Shown here in pieces: positions 6,230 to 13,293 of a stretch of 16,374 nt of DNA. Position 1 is the first letter of the stretch, and each line of letters begins with the position of its first letter. The notes under the pieces are model-generated. The model made no database searches and was not told the origin of the DNA. It saw only the letters and a list, made by a program, of their open reading frames with translations. Origin of the DNA: CAYGJN01 sp964350135. GTDB lineage: Bacteria; Bdellovibrionota; Bacteriovoracia; Bacteriovoracales; Bacteriovoracaceae. The stretch is from NCBI GenBank assembly GCA_964350135.1, contig CAYGJN010000060.1:1-16374 (forward strand). The letters are read 5' to 3'. The translations under genes were made by a program, and so were the position numbers.

Positions 6230-7459
6230 TTAGATTTTCAAAATAAGAGAAATAATAGCTGCAGTCATAAGGGTTGCTAGGTTTCCAATTAGAAGTGATT
6301 TTATGCCAAGAGTGGCAAGAAGTTTTTTCTTATCAGGAAGTAGTGCTCCGAGGCCACCTACTACAATTCCAAAACTTGCAAGATTGGCAAACCCACAGAG
6401 TGCATAGAGAGTGATAATTTTGGAGTTGTTTGAAAGTCCGGCTCCCAACTCTTGAAATTTTATAAATGCGACAAATTCGTTAAGGATAATTTTTATTCCC
6501 ATAAGTTGGGATGCAGCCTGAGATTCGGCCCAGCTTATTCCCGTAAGCCATAAAAATGGTCTTAAAATATGGCCTAGAATTTTTTCAATACTGTAATCTT
6601 TAGAAAACCATGCGATTAAATCATTGATAAGATAGATAAATGCAAAAAGAACAATAATTGTTGCAGTAATTTGTAGAATCATTGTAAGACCATCTTGGAT
6701 GCCTTGAAAAAGCGCATCTGAAAAACTGTCATAAGGTTTTATTGTTTGATTAATACTTTTGTCTTGTAGGCTTTTAGAAAATGGACAAATAATCATGCTT
6801 AAAATAACACTAATGGGAACACTGATAATAGATGCTGTTACCAAATGAGCAATAGGATTTTCAATAACACCGCTAAGAACACTAGCATATAAAACCATTA
6901 CTGTTCCTGCTATTGTGGACATTGTTGCAGACATTAGGGCCAAAAGTTCAGCTCTGCTAAGATTTTTTAAATAAGGTTTTATTAAAAGAGGTGTTTCAAT
7001 TGTTCCAAGAAAAATACTAGCACTACTAGAAAAAGCTATAATTGAAGGGATCTTTATGGTTTTTCTTAAGACTTTTGAAAATTGATTAATGATAAAAGGT
7101 AATATTCCAGTATAAAATAAGATATTTGATATTGCTGAGATAACAAGAATTAAAGGAAATACTTTAAAGGCAATAATCATATTATTTTGAGGCTGAGTAA
7201 CTTCAAATGGAGTGGCTCCACCGGCAAGATAACCAAAGAGAAATGTAGTGGCTCTTTCACTAACAGATGCCAATGCCAAGACCAAGGTATTAAGTGATAA
7301 AAATATATTGTTTATAAATGCTACCTTGCTACAAATAAAAGCTATAATAAAACTTAAAAAGACTCCTGATAATATTTTTCTCCATTGGATTAATTTTCTA
7401 TTCTCACTAAAAAGAAACCCAATAAAAATGAAGATACATATTCCAAGTAGTCCTTGCAT
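6230..7459 (-). CDS. Concentrative nucleoside transporter (CNT family)
   Basis: A 409-residue polytopic membrane protein of the usual CNT length. Family landmarks are FLFGYLAGGATPFEV (74-88), the re-entrant-loop segment IFLGTIETPLLIKPYL (149-164), GTVMVLYASVL, ILNEFVAF (Glu328) and CGFANLASFGIVVGGLGALLP (355-374; Phe357, Asn359, Ser362). CNT proteins import nucleosides by Na or H symport across the inner membrane. Compared with Vibrio cholerae CNT, the ribose-binding Glu/Phe/Asn/Ser set is kept, but the base-binding GQTE motif is GTIE, with Gln and Thr replaced. Base specificity may therefore differ. The ATG is preceded by AAGGAG at six bases and overlaps the stop of the upstream phosphatidyltransferase gene by one base (TAATG), indicating translational coupling in a two-gene operon. 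Confidence 0.85.
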   Translation of the reverse strand: MQGLLGICIFIFIGFLFSENRKLIQWRKILSGVFLSFIIAFICSKVAFINNIFLSLNTLVLALASVSERATTFLFGYLAGGATPFEVTQPQNNMIIAFKVFPLILVISAISNILFYTGILPFIINQFSKVLRKTIKIPSIIAFSSSASIFLGTIETPLLIKPYLKNLSRAELLALMSATMSTIAGTVMVLYASVLSGVIENPIAHLVTASIISVPISVILSMIICPFSKSLQDKSINQTIKPYDSFSDALFQGIQDGLTMILQITATIIVLFAFIYLINDLIAWFSKDYSIEKILGHILRPFLWLTGISWAESQAASQLMGIKIILNEFVAFIKFQELGAGLSNNSKIITLYALCGFANLASFGIVVGGLGALLPDKKKLLATLGIKSLLIGNLATLMTAAIISLILKI

Positions 7460-8064
7460 TAGGAGCTCCTTTCCACGTTATAAGCAATATAAGTTCTAGA
7501 TAAAAATGAAATAATAAGAATAATAATCCAAATATTAAACAGAGGCAGTGAAAATTGAGGCAATAATAAAACTAATGTGTAAAAGATTCCCGTCTCACCA
7601 GCTTCAGCAAGTCCTGCCCCCAAAGAAAGCCCTCTATTATCAATCTTGCTCTTCTTCGATTCATTCACAAGCTGGCCTAAACTTAGAGCAGATGTAATAG
7701 CAAGAATATAAAGAGTTAAAATAATTAAGCAATGAAATATCAGATTAGGGTAAATATAAGAAAAGCTGAGAATGATGAGACTATAACTCAGCATGTCGCA
7801 AGTTATATCCAAGTATGATCCAAATTGAGTGCTTTGATTCTTTGCCCTTGCCAATAAACCATCTAGACCATCAAACAATCTTCCTAGCCACCATAAGCAG
7901 ATGGCCAATAAATATTGATTATTAATAATTGCCCATGAACTACCAATAGCACCTACTAGTGAAAGAAGAGTAAGCTGATTTGGTGTAAGAGGAGTTTTTT
8001 TTAAAATACAAATAATAGGCTTGGTTGTTTTTTCTAAAAAACTGCGAAAAGGATTGTCAATCAT
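7459..8064 (-). CDS. CDP-alcohol phosphatidyltransferase family membrane protein
   Basis: A 201-residue multi-TM protein carrying the complete family signature D(x)2DG(x)2AR(x)8G(x)3D(x)3D: Asp65, Asp68-Gly69, Ala72-Arg73, Gly82, Asp86 and Asp90. These enzymes transfer a phospho-alcohol from a CDP-linked donor to an acceptor alcohol in the inner membrane, making lipids such as phosphatidylglycerophosphate or related compounds. The substrates cannot be read from the sequence. The start is uncertain: ATG at 8064 begins at the usual family N-terminus (MIDNPFRSFLEKTTKPI), while an in-frame ATG at 8115 would add 17 residues; neither has a good ribosome binding site. The gene is first in an operon with the nucleoside transporter. 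The pairing could couple nucleoside supply to CDP-lipid metabolism, but that is speculation. Confidence 0.85.
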   Translation of the reverse strand: MIDNPFRSFLEKTTKPIICILKKTPLTPNQLTLLSLVGAIGSSWAIINNQYLLAICLWWLGRLFDGLDGLLARAKNQSTQFGSYLDITCDMLSYSLIILSFSYIYPNLIFHCLIILTLYILAITSALSLGQLVNESKKSKIDNRGLSLGAGLAEAGETGIFYTLVLLLPQFSLPLFNIWIIILIISFLSRTYIAYNVERSS

Positions 8065-8117
8065 GCTTGAATTGTACCAATATCTGCTTAAAAGAAAAAA
8101 TCTAATATAGATCATAG

Positions 8118-8133
8118 ATTTTGTTCACAAAAT
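8118..8133. promoter_or_regulatory. 16-bp palindrome in the divergent interval (candidate operator)
   Basis: ATTTTGTTCACAAAAT is an inverted repeat with 7-bp arms around TC. It lies between the phosphatidyltransferase/transporter operon and the cytochrome gene, where promoters for both should lie. TTGTTC (8121-8126) and TATAGT (8143-8148), 16 nt apart, could be a rightward promoter overlapped by the palindrome, but its predicted start would fall beyond the ribosome binding site, so that promoter reading is weak. Confidence 0.3.
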
Positions 8134-8159
8134 AGAGTTTTCTATAGTTAGGAGTAAAT

Positions 8160-9305
8160 ATGAAACTAAAATACTTGATAGTTCTTCTTTTTGTCGCAAA
8201 TGCTTTTAGTGCTAAAAATACTAACAAAACTATTGTTAATATTGAGATGATGGAGCTTGCAAGAACTATTGAAGGAATCTTTCCCTATATGTTTGATGCT
8301 CAGAAGTTTGACTCAGCATCTGGACAAAAAAAAATTACAAAATCTTTAGACAAAATGATTACAACGGTTGTTAAGGCCCGTCCCCATTTTGATCAATCAT
8401 CAATTAATTTTCAAATCTCTTATGAACTATTAAAACATCAATTAGAAGAGGCGAAGGCCCTTATAGGTAGTCCACATAAAGTTTATGCAAGAGAGATGGT
8501 TAAAGATATTCCAAAACTTTGTGTCTCTTGTCACGCACAGTCTAGTAAAAAGATTAGGGCCTTTACAAGATTAAAACGTGATAAATTTCCCAATGATTTT
8601 GAGTTCGCTCAATATAATGCATCTTTAAGAGATTTTACTAAAGCAATTGAGTATTATGAGAAAGTACTGATCTCAAGTGAGGCTCATCGTGTAAAGCAAA
8701 AAGCTCTTAGAAGGATTCTTGCTATTAAAGTCAAGGATCAAGTGCCATTAGAAAAATTAGAAGTAGATCTTAAGTCATACAGGACCACTTTAAAACTTCC
8801 GTCTTATCTTAATAATGAAATTGATGGTTGGTTAAAGTCACTACCTAAGATTAAAATTGTTTCTAAAGATTCTTGGAAAAATCTGAAAAAAGATATTGTG
8901 ATTTATATGGCCAATAGATCCCAAGTGGACCAAAGCTCTCTTTTTGAAGTCAATGCCTTGAGCTTAATGAATCGTTTATATAAAATACTACCAGGGCTTA
9001 GCAAAAGCGATGATGTTTCAGAGTCCCTTTATTGGTTAGGGCTTCTTGAAAATGAAGTAAGCTATTCTGGACAATATAATCTATCTAATCTCTATCTTTT
9101 AGAATGTATGAAAACTTATAAGGACACAGAATATGGAAAGAAATGCTATATAAAGTATAAGTCAAATATTCAAAACTCATTTACAGGAAGTAGTGGTGTC
9201 GACAAGAAAGAGGTGAGTGAAGAACTCAAAAAACTCGAGCAATTTGTTCCGAAAGTAAGAATTATGGAATGGAACGAAGAGCCAATTAATTCCAATATGA
9301 AGTAA
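8160..9305 (+). CDS. Periplasmic cytochrome c'-like protein with a C-terminal helical-repeat region
   Basis: A 381-residue protein with a signal peptide (MKLKYLIVLLFVANAFSA). One c-type heme site, CVSCH (Cys121, Cys124, His125), lies at the end of a helical segment of about 100 residues. That arrangement resembles cytochrome c', where the heme motif is in the last helix of a four-helix bundle. The remaining 250 residues are helical; residues near 148-175 (FEFAQYNASLRDFTKAIEYYEKVL) look like a TPR-type hairpin. Expected location is the periplasm after Ccm-type heme attachment. The role (electron transfer, gas binding or sensing) is not shown. The start is supported by AGGAG five bases upstream. 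Neighbours give no functional link. A 180-bp noncoding interval follows. Confidence 0.75.
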   Translation: MKLKYLIVLLFVANAFSAKNTNKTIVNIEMMELARTIEGIFPYMFDAQKFDSASGQKKITKSLDKMITTVVKARPHFDQSSINFQISYELLKHQLEEAKALIGSPHKVYAREMVKDIPKLCVSCHAQSSKKIRAFTRLKRDKFPNDFEFAQYNASLRDFTKAIEYYEKVLISSEAHRVKQKALRRILAIKVKDQVPLEKLEVDLKSYRTTLKLPSYLNNEIDGWLKSLPKIKIVSKDSWKNLKKDIVIYMANRSQVDQSSLFEVNALSLMNRLYKILPGLSKSDDVSESLYWLGLLENEVSYSGQYNLSNLYLLECMKTYKDTEYGKKCYIKYKSNIQNSFTGSSGVDKKEVSEELKKLEQFVPKVRIMEWNEEPINSNMK

Positions 9306-9343
9306 GGGGTATTTTAACTAATACTTACACTTTACCTTTTTAC

Positions 9344-9480
9344 AGGGAGCTACGAATAGCCGAGAACACTACTCTGTTGCCAGTCTAATTGAGGGAAGTT
9401 TTAATAAAGATCCTGAAAGGTTTTGGTGCCAGGGAGAGGCCGTGACCAACCTTCGTCGATAATACTATTGGTCTCTCCCT
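9344..9480. ncRNA. Candidate structured RNA or terminator-like hairpin in a convergent interval
   Basis: This 180-bp interval between convergent genes contains AGGGAG (9344-9349), a small GCTAcgaaTAGC hairpin (9349-9360), a CCTgaaAGG hairpin (9412-9420) and a long bulged hairpin: AGGGAGAG (9431-9438) pairs with CTCTCCCT (9473-9480), and ACCAA (9445-9449) pairs with TTGGT (9468-9472), with GCCGTG bulged. The upstream AGGGAG could instead pair with CTCCCT at 9475-9480, which would close the whole 137-nt unit. The run of Ts after the hairpin is too short for a good intrinsic terminator on either strand. I could not match it to 6S, SRP, tmRNA, RNase P, tRNA or a known riboswitch. Transcription and strand are unknown. 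Confidence 0.35.
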
Positions 9481-9485
9481 TTCAA

Positions 9486-10040
9486 CTAATTTTCAATATG
9501 TATCCAATGAAATAATTTTCTCAACTCATCAATAGAAAGTTCATTCAGGATAATTTCATTTTGTTTATTAATATTATGATCTTTGCCAACTCTTTTTAAA
9601 GCAGTAGCAACTTCACTAACTCTTAGTATATGAATCGCTGGTAGGGGAGATCTATTAACAAGGTTTATTCTATTAGATGGATTTTCACCAAAGAAAATAA
9701 ATTGTGGGTGAAAAACAACTAATTGGAATTCTTCTTTAAGCTCAATTTTCTCAATTAAATCAACACATTTAAGATAAAAGTCATAAAAGTCCTCAAAGAT
9801 TTTTGAAGCTAAGGGGTAGATGATAAAACTATTTGAGATCTCTGATTCTTTCTTATCTTGCATTAAAACGACTAAATTAACAAAGCTGTCTCTCATCTCT
9901 TTTGGATCAGAGAAATGGCAAACTTCAAAATGAATAAGATTTTTTTCAAAAGGCTCTTTAGCAAATGGGCAAAGATTAAGGCTAATCACAATATTTCTAA
10001 CCCATTTACTAAAAACTTCTAATTCACTTATTTTGCCCAT
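9486..10040 (-). CDS. DUF1415 family protein
   Basis: A 184-residue cytoplasmic protein matching DUF1415 by its main landmarks: W13 followed by VISLNLCPFAKEPF (residues 18-31), then FQLVVFHPQFIFFG near residue 110, and the signature NLVNRSPLPAIHILRVSEV near 125-143. The function of the family is unknown, but the CPFA and HP/NRSP motifs are strongly conserved, which suggests a metal or substrate site. The gene lies 29 bp downstream of the hydrolase gene on the same strand, but a TATAAT (10046-10051 as read on the minus strand) sits five bases before its ATG, so it may also have its own start. There is no evident ribosome binding site. The stop codon is followed after five bases by a strong hairpin. 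Confidence 0.85.
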   Translation of the reverse strand: MGKISELEVFSKWVRNIVISLNLCPFAKEPFEKNLIHFEVCHFSDPKEMRDSFVNLVVLMQDKKESEISNSFIIYPLASKIFEDFYDFYLKCVDLIEKIELKEEFQLVVFHPQFIFFGENPSNRINLVNRSPLPAIHILRVSEVATALKRVGKDHNINKQNEIILNELSIDELRKLFHWIHIEN

Positions 10041-10069
10041 AGATAATTATACACTGAGCATTCTTACTC
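10041..10069 (-). promoter_or_regulatory. Candidate -10 box for a leaderless DUF1415 transcript
   Basis: On the minus strand TATAAT occupies 10051-10046 and is followed by five bases and then the ATG at 10040, so a transcript would start at or near the A of ATG. No good -35 box is seen at 16-18 bases (best TTTAAG). A 6-bp hairpin, CTGAGC with GCTCAG, lies just upstream and begins inside the end of the previous gene. No Shine-Dalgarno sequence is present, which fits leaderless initiation. Confidence 0.3.
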
Positions 10070-11098
10070 TTAAAGCTCAGCATACCATTTATCAAGAATA
10101 TCTTTAAAATTAATACCGTCTTTATTAGACAAATGCATATTGTTGATTGCGAGGTGTCCAACGCTTTCATCTTTTTCAAATTTTAAGACATGAATATCTC
10201 TTTTTATAATTTCAAAAGTCTTTACAAAATTCTCTAAACTTCCTTTTGTTACAATAAAATCATCCTCGGTATAGCTTATAGCTACAGGGCCAGACAATGA
10301 GCTATAGGCAATTTTTCTTCTCTCTGCAAAAGTAAGCTCTATTCTTTCACCTCTGACTTTAACTCTTCTTGGAGAAATTCTACTGATACTTGAGATCACT
10401 TTTTGAACAGCACATCCACCCATTAGAAATTCTTTTTCATAATCACTTAGAGTTCCATTGCTCGTAAAGTTTCTAGAAATAACATCTGCAATACCTGATC
10501 TTATAAGAGGTCTTGCCATACAAGCTGCACCTGACATCGGAACATTTATCTCAAGCTCTGGAGCAACTAGTGCAACACCATGAATTGGAATCATTTCGCT
10601 ATCATAAGCTGAAGCTGCTGCTGTTCTGACTGCTAAGAGTCCACCATTAGAATATCCAAGAAGGGAAACTTTATTACCAAGATGACTTGCTAAAACAGTG
10701 GCAAAGTCCATATCTTCATACCATCGTTTTGGGCTCAAATTCGACAGAGAAAGTTCAGATGGGCCATGACCTGCTAGATTAATAGAAAGAACATTTGCAC
10801 CTTTATTATGTAAATAACTTAGATATTGTGACATTTCATTATTGGTTCTTGTAAAGCTATGAATAAGAACAATGGAATGCTCTGCTTTATAATTGTGAAG
10901 CATGCCTGATCTATCGCCATTTATCGTTTTATACTTTTCGTAAATTTCAATGGCCTTCTCAAAACAATCCATAGAGCATTTTTTAAGTTTTTTTGTGTCT
11001 TTGTAGATAGACTCTAATTCAGTTGATCGTTTTTCAGCAAATGCATTTGTTCCGAATGCAACTACTCCAATAAGGAATAAATTAATCATGGTCTTCAT
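10070..11098 (-). CDS. Secreted alpha/beta-hydrolase (lipase/esterase-like)
   Basis: A 342-residue protein with a signal peptide (MKTMINLFLIGVVAFGTNAFA). The alpha/beta-hydrolase core has an oxyanion region near SIVLIHSFTRT (75-85), the strand LSINLAGHGPSE (104-115), and the nucleophile elbow SLLGYSNGGLLA with Ser150 in GYSNG. The acid is likely in SYTEDDFIV (Asp279/280), and the His is His315 in ESVGHLAI. The full triad is present, unlike the pseudoenzyme at 290-1072. The likely role is ester or acyl hydrolysis in the periplasm or outside the cell. Cys41 and Cys45 after the signal peptide may form a disulfide. ATG at 11098 is chosen because GGAG lies six bases upstream and the signal peptide starts there. 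It overlaps the end of the upstream metalloprotease gene by 17 bp, indicating coupled translation. Confidence 0.8.
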   Translation of the reverse strand: MKTMINLFLIGVVAFGTNAFAEKRSTELESIYKDTKKLKKCSMDCFEKAIEIYEKYKTINGDRSGMLHNYKAEHSIVLIHSFTRTNNEMSQYLSYLHNKGANVLSINLAGHGPSELSLSNLSPKRWYEDMDFATVLASHLGNKVSLLGYSNGGLLAVRTAAASAYDSEMIPIHGVALVAPELEINVPMSGAACMARPLIRSGIADVISRNFTSNGTLSDYEKEFLMGGCAVQKVISSISRISPRRVKVRGERIELTFAERRKIAYSSLSGPVAISYTEDDFIVTKGSLENFVKTFEIIKRDIHVLKFEKDESVGHLAINNMHLSNKDGINFKDILDKWYAEL

Positions 11099-11998
11099 CG
11101 TTATCTCCTGATTCAATGGATTCTAAAAGTCGTTTAGCGATCTGTTCAACTTCATCATTATTAATATCTTTAAAACGTGATTGATCTATTTGAATATTTT
11201 CTTTTTTTGCGAAGTAATAAGTCATTATCTCAGCGAAGCACTCACTTGCAGTTTGACTAGACGGTAGAGCAATTTTGAGCTGGCGGGTGTGTGGGCGCGC
11301 AGGAGGGGNNNNNNNNNNTAACTCAATACCTCCGCGATGGACTCTCTTGCATTTTGTCTTGTCTTTAGAGAAATTTTGAGCTCTCCTGTTTGTTCGCACC
11401 AATCAAGTAGAGGTTGCACTGAATCTTTATTTGTTGTCTCAATTACATGAAAGAGTTCATGTAATAAGGTTGTTTGAAACGCATACGGATTTTGGTGATA
11501 ACTATTGTCATAAAAAACAATATATCTCCATAATCTATCATACTGTGCAAAATAATATCTTTCATTATCAACAGGCAGTTTTACTATTGCTTTTAGCTCA
11601 AAACTTATCAACTTAAACAATTTTAAGGAAAGTGTTTTTTCGAGCATTTCCCATTGGGAAGAGTTAAATTGACTTTTAAATTCAATAATAGGGATCTGGG
11701 TTTGATTAAAAATATCAAGTTGCTTTTGTGGACTTGAAACAATTTGTAAGTAATCTGATATACCATCTATATTTAAATCTGTATTGCCTTTGTAAGGAGC
11801 ATAAGGAAATTGATCAATAATATTAGCAACTAAATCACTATCTAAATCCCAATCAAATCGATCGTTAATACCGTCTTGATCTTGATCTACAATTAAAGAT
11901 GCTTCAGAGGCCAGCAATAAGCTTAGCTGAAGATTTCTATCTTCAGCTAGGCCAATCTTTATAGTAAGAAATAGAGTAAGAAATAAAAGTTTTACCAT
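11082..11998 (-). CDS. Secreted zinc metalloprotease (HELFH) with Asp-rich Ca-binding-like repeats, broken by an assembly gap
   Basis: As given, the frame is interrupted by 10 Ns and junk sequence. Removing 11218-11318 restores a continuous 271-residue protein, because the two sides overlap in a 64-bp, 78% identical stretch in the same register. The protein has a signal peptide (to about LAED, residue 20) and an Asp-rich segment DQDQDGINDRFDWDLDSD (38-55) with NTDLNIDGISDY (72-83), which resembles thrombospondin type 3 calcium repeats. It then has the zinc motif HELFH (180-184). RESIAEVLSYYF downstream holds Glu219 and Glu223 as candidates for the third zinc ligand of a gluzincin. It is expected to act outside the cytoplasm. 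The start has AAGGAG just upstream and overlaps the preceding gene by 7 bp; the end overlaps the hydrolase gene by 17 bp. Confidence 0.7.
11218..11382. other. 10-N gap with diverged 64-bp flanking duplication and 27-nt GC-rich junk
   Basis: Bases 11218-11281 and 11319-11382 align without gaps over 64 bp at about 78% identity (50 matches). Between them are a GC-rich 27-mer (11282-11308), very unlike the AT-rich surroundings, and 10 Ns. Deleting 101 bases (11218-11318) rejoins the metalloprotease frame exactly. I read this as two contig ends, one of them low-quality or from a related strain, scaffolded without merging. A true internal duplication with insertion is the less likely alternative. 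Confidence 0.75.
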
Positions 11999-12663
11999 GT
12001 TCTCCTTACTGCCCAAACATCTGCCCAATGCTCAATAAAGCCACCATGTCCTAGAACAAGAGCATAGCTAAGAATTGCAGCAGGTAAGTAAAGAGGTCCT
12101 AGTAAAGCTGATTGTTTTGCATGTCCACCCTCATGCATGGATGCAAAACGATGGTTAGTACAAAAATCCAATTCAAAAAGTCCCATAGACATTTTGCTTC
12201 TAATATAGCCAAGTCCACATGAGTCTACGTATAATTGCATTCTGTTTTGAGCTACTTTTATAGCAGGCCAGTGAACGTTATAAACAATTCTGTACCCAGT
12301 GAGCATTCTTGAAATAGTATTAATAATTCTCGTTGCAGGAGCAAGTATTAGCCCGGCTGCTATAAATCCAAGACCAACAAGAGAGTTAACTAACCCCCAA
12401 GTTAGATTACTTGTAATAACTAAAAGGTGAACAAGAGGGTGATCAGGGTTGTTTGGGCCATAGAGAAGTGATTTCCCTTTAAATGCCGCTTCAAAGTCTT
12501 TTTTAAGCTTAATTAATTGTTCTTTTTCATCACCTTCAAACTGCTCCTCAATTGCTTCATCAAGTGATTTTGTTTCTTTATTAGCAAAGATTTTTTCATT
12601 CCCACCAATGAGCATATCAATAGATTTAATTTCTGTTTCTGATAGGAGTCCACTTGTTTTCAT
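11992..12663 (-). CDS. Membrane-embedded putative metalloprotease (HEGGH)
   Basis: A 223-residue protein. After a charged N-terminal helical region of about 65 residues comes a long hydrophobic hairpin (about 77-110), then a soluble stretch, and then MHEGGHAKQSALLGPLYLP (176-194). HEGGH (177-181) is a zinc-binding HExxH motif. The HxxQSxxLGPLYL continuation and the later EHWADVWA (211-218) recall an unnamed group of bacterial membrane proteins with a conserved GHxxQSxxxGPLYL...ExWA pattern; Glu211 or Asp215 could be the third ligand. Proteolysis is inferred from the motif only. The ATG is preceded by a weak GAAGAA. The 3' end overlaps the next metalloprotease start by 7 bp, so two HExxH proteins are translated in tandem. 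Confidence 0.65.
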   Translation of the reverse strand: MKTSGLLSETEIKSIDMLIGGNEKIFANKETKSLDEAIEEQFEGDEKEQLIKLKKDFEAAFKGKSLLYGPNNPDHPLVHLLVITSNLTWGLVNSLVGLGFIAAGLILAPATRIINTISRMLTGYRIVYNVHWPAIKVAQNRMQLYVDSCGLGYIRSKMSMGLFELDFCTNHRFASMHEGGHAKQSALLGPLYLPAAILSYALVLGHGGFIEHWADVWAVRRTW

Positions 12664-12717
12664 TTCTTCAAGTTTTATAAGAGTTTAAGTAATATCATAA
12701 TAAACAACTTTTACAAT

Positions 12718-13293
12718 TCAAACACTGACTAGAAATTTTTGCATGATTTTCTTAACATCTACTTCGTATGATGGAATCTGTTCATAGTTTTCTCTCATTG
12801 TTCTGACCATATATTTAAATAGTCTTGATGAGACACCCATATAGACTCTATGAAGGTAGAAGAGGTTGTAAGCTACAAGTAGTTCTGACTTGGCCATTTC
12901 AGCTTCTGATTTAATTTGTTTACCAGTATTATCAACTGCGTAGCTAGACTTTCCAAGGCTATGAATCAATTGGTGCATCTCTAAGGTTTTATTTTCAAAA
13001 GCAAGATGCCAAGCTCTAATTCTTTCTTGTGCATCAGCGTATCTTAGCTCAAGAGAGCGGTTATCATACTTACCTTTTAGAAGATTATTGACGTAGGGAT
13101 CATTATTACCAAGATTTTTCAAATCTTTGCTCAGATCCTTATAAGCTCTAACTTGATCAGCAAGAATATTATTGCCTTGCCACTCCGATAGAACTGGAGA
13201 GACACTTTTTTGAACATCCTTATCATTAACAACCTGACAGGCAATAAGTTGCAAACACATAATTGTAATTATGATTTTTCGTAATAATCTCAT
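12718..13293 (-). CDS. Putative lipoprotein of unknown function
   Basis: A 191-residue protein with a lipoprotein signal: a basic start (MRLLRKIIITIM) and the lipobox LIAC, placing the lipidated Cys at residue 19. Gln at +2 does not signal inner-membrane retention, so outer-membrane localisation by Lol is likely. The mature part is mostly helical with no motif I recognise (YADAQERIRAWHLAFENKTLEMHQLI lies in the middle; written here only as a helical landmark for residues 85-110). A strong ribosome binding site GAGGAG lies six bases upstream of ATG. It is the first gene of the minus-strand cluster, 54 bp before the HEGGH membrane protein gene, and divergent from the RND exporter gene. It could serve as an outer-membrane partner of the downstream hydrolases, but this is inference from position. 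Confidence 0.75.
   Translation of the reverse strand: MRLLRKIIITIMCLQLIACQVVNDKDVQKSVSPVLSEWQGNNILADQVRAYKDLSKDLKNLGNNDPYVNNLLKGKYDNRSLELRYADAQERIRAWHLAFENKTLEMHQLIHSLGKSSYAVDNTGKQIKSEAEMAKSELLVAYNLFYLHRVYMGVSSRLFKYMVRTMRENYEQIPSYEVDVKKIMQKFLVSV

Noticed and set aside
7248..7499. Plus-strand open frame of 83 codons
   Set aside because: It lies antisense to the nucleoside transporter and phosphatidyltransferase genes, whose family motifs are clear; no coding features of its own.
9431..9480. tRNA-like acceptor stem on the minus strand (GGGAGAG with CTCTCCC, followed by CACCA)
   Set aside because: Only 34 nt separate the two arms, far too few for D, anticodon and T arms; the simple bulged hairpin explains the pairing.
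9306..9485. Known riboswitch (cobalamin, TPP, c-di-GMP) or 6S RNA
   Set aside because: I looked for the conserved boxes of these classes and found none; the interval also lies downstream of both flanking genes, not in a leader.
11282..11308. GC-rich 27-mer as an insertion-sequence end or sequencing adapter
   Set aside because: No terminal inverted repeat or target duplication is seen and it does not match adapter sequences I know; next to Ns, low-quality contig-end sequence is the simpler reading.
11431..11616. Plus-strand open frame of 61 codons
   Set aside because: Antisense shadow of the HELFH metalloprotease coding sequence.
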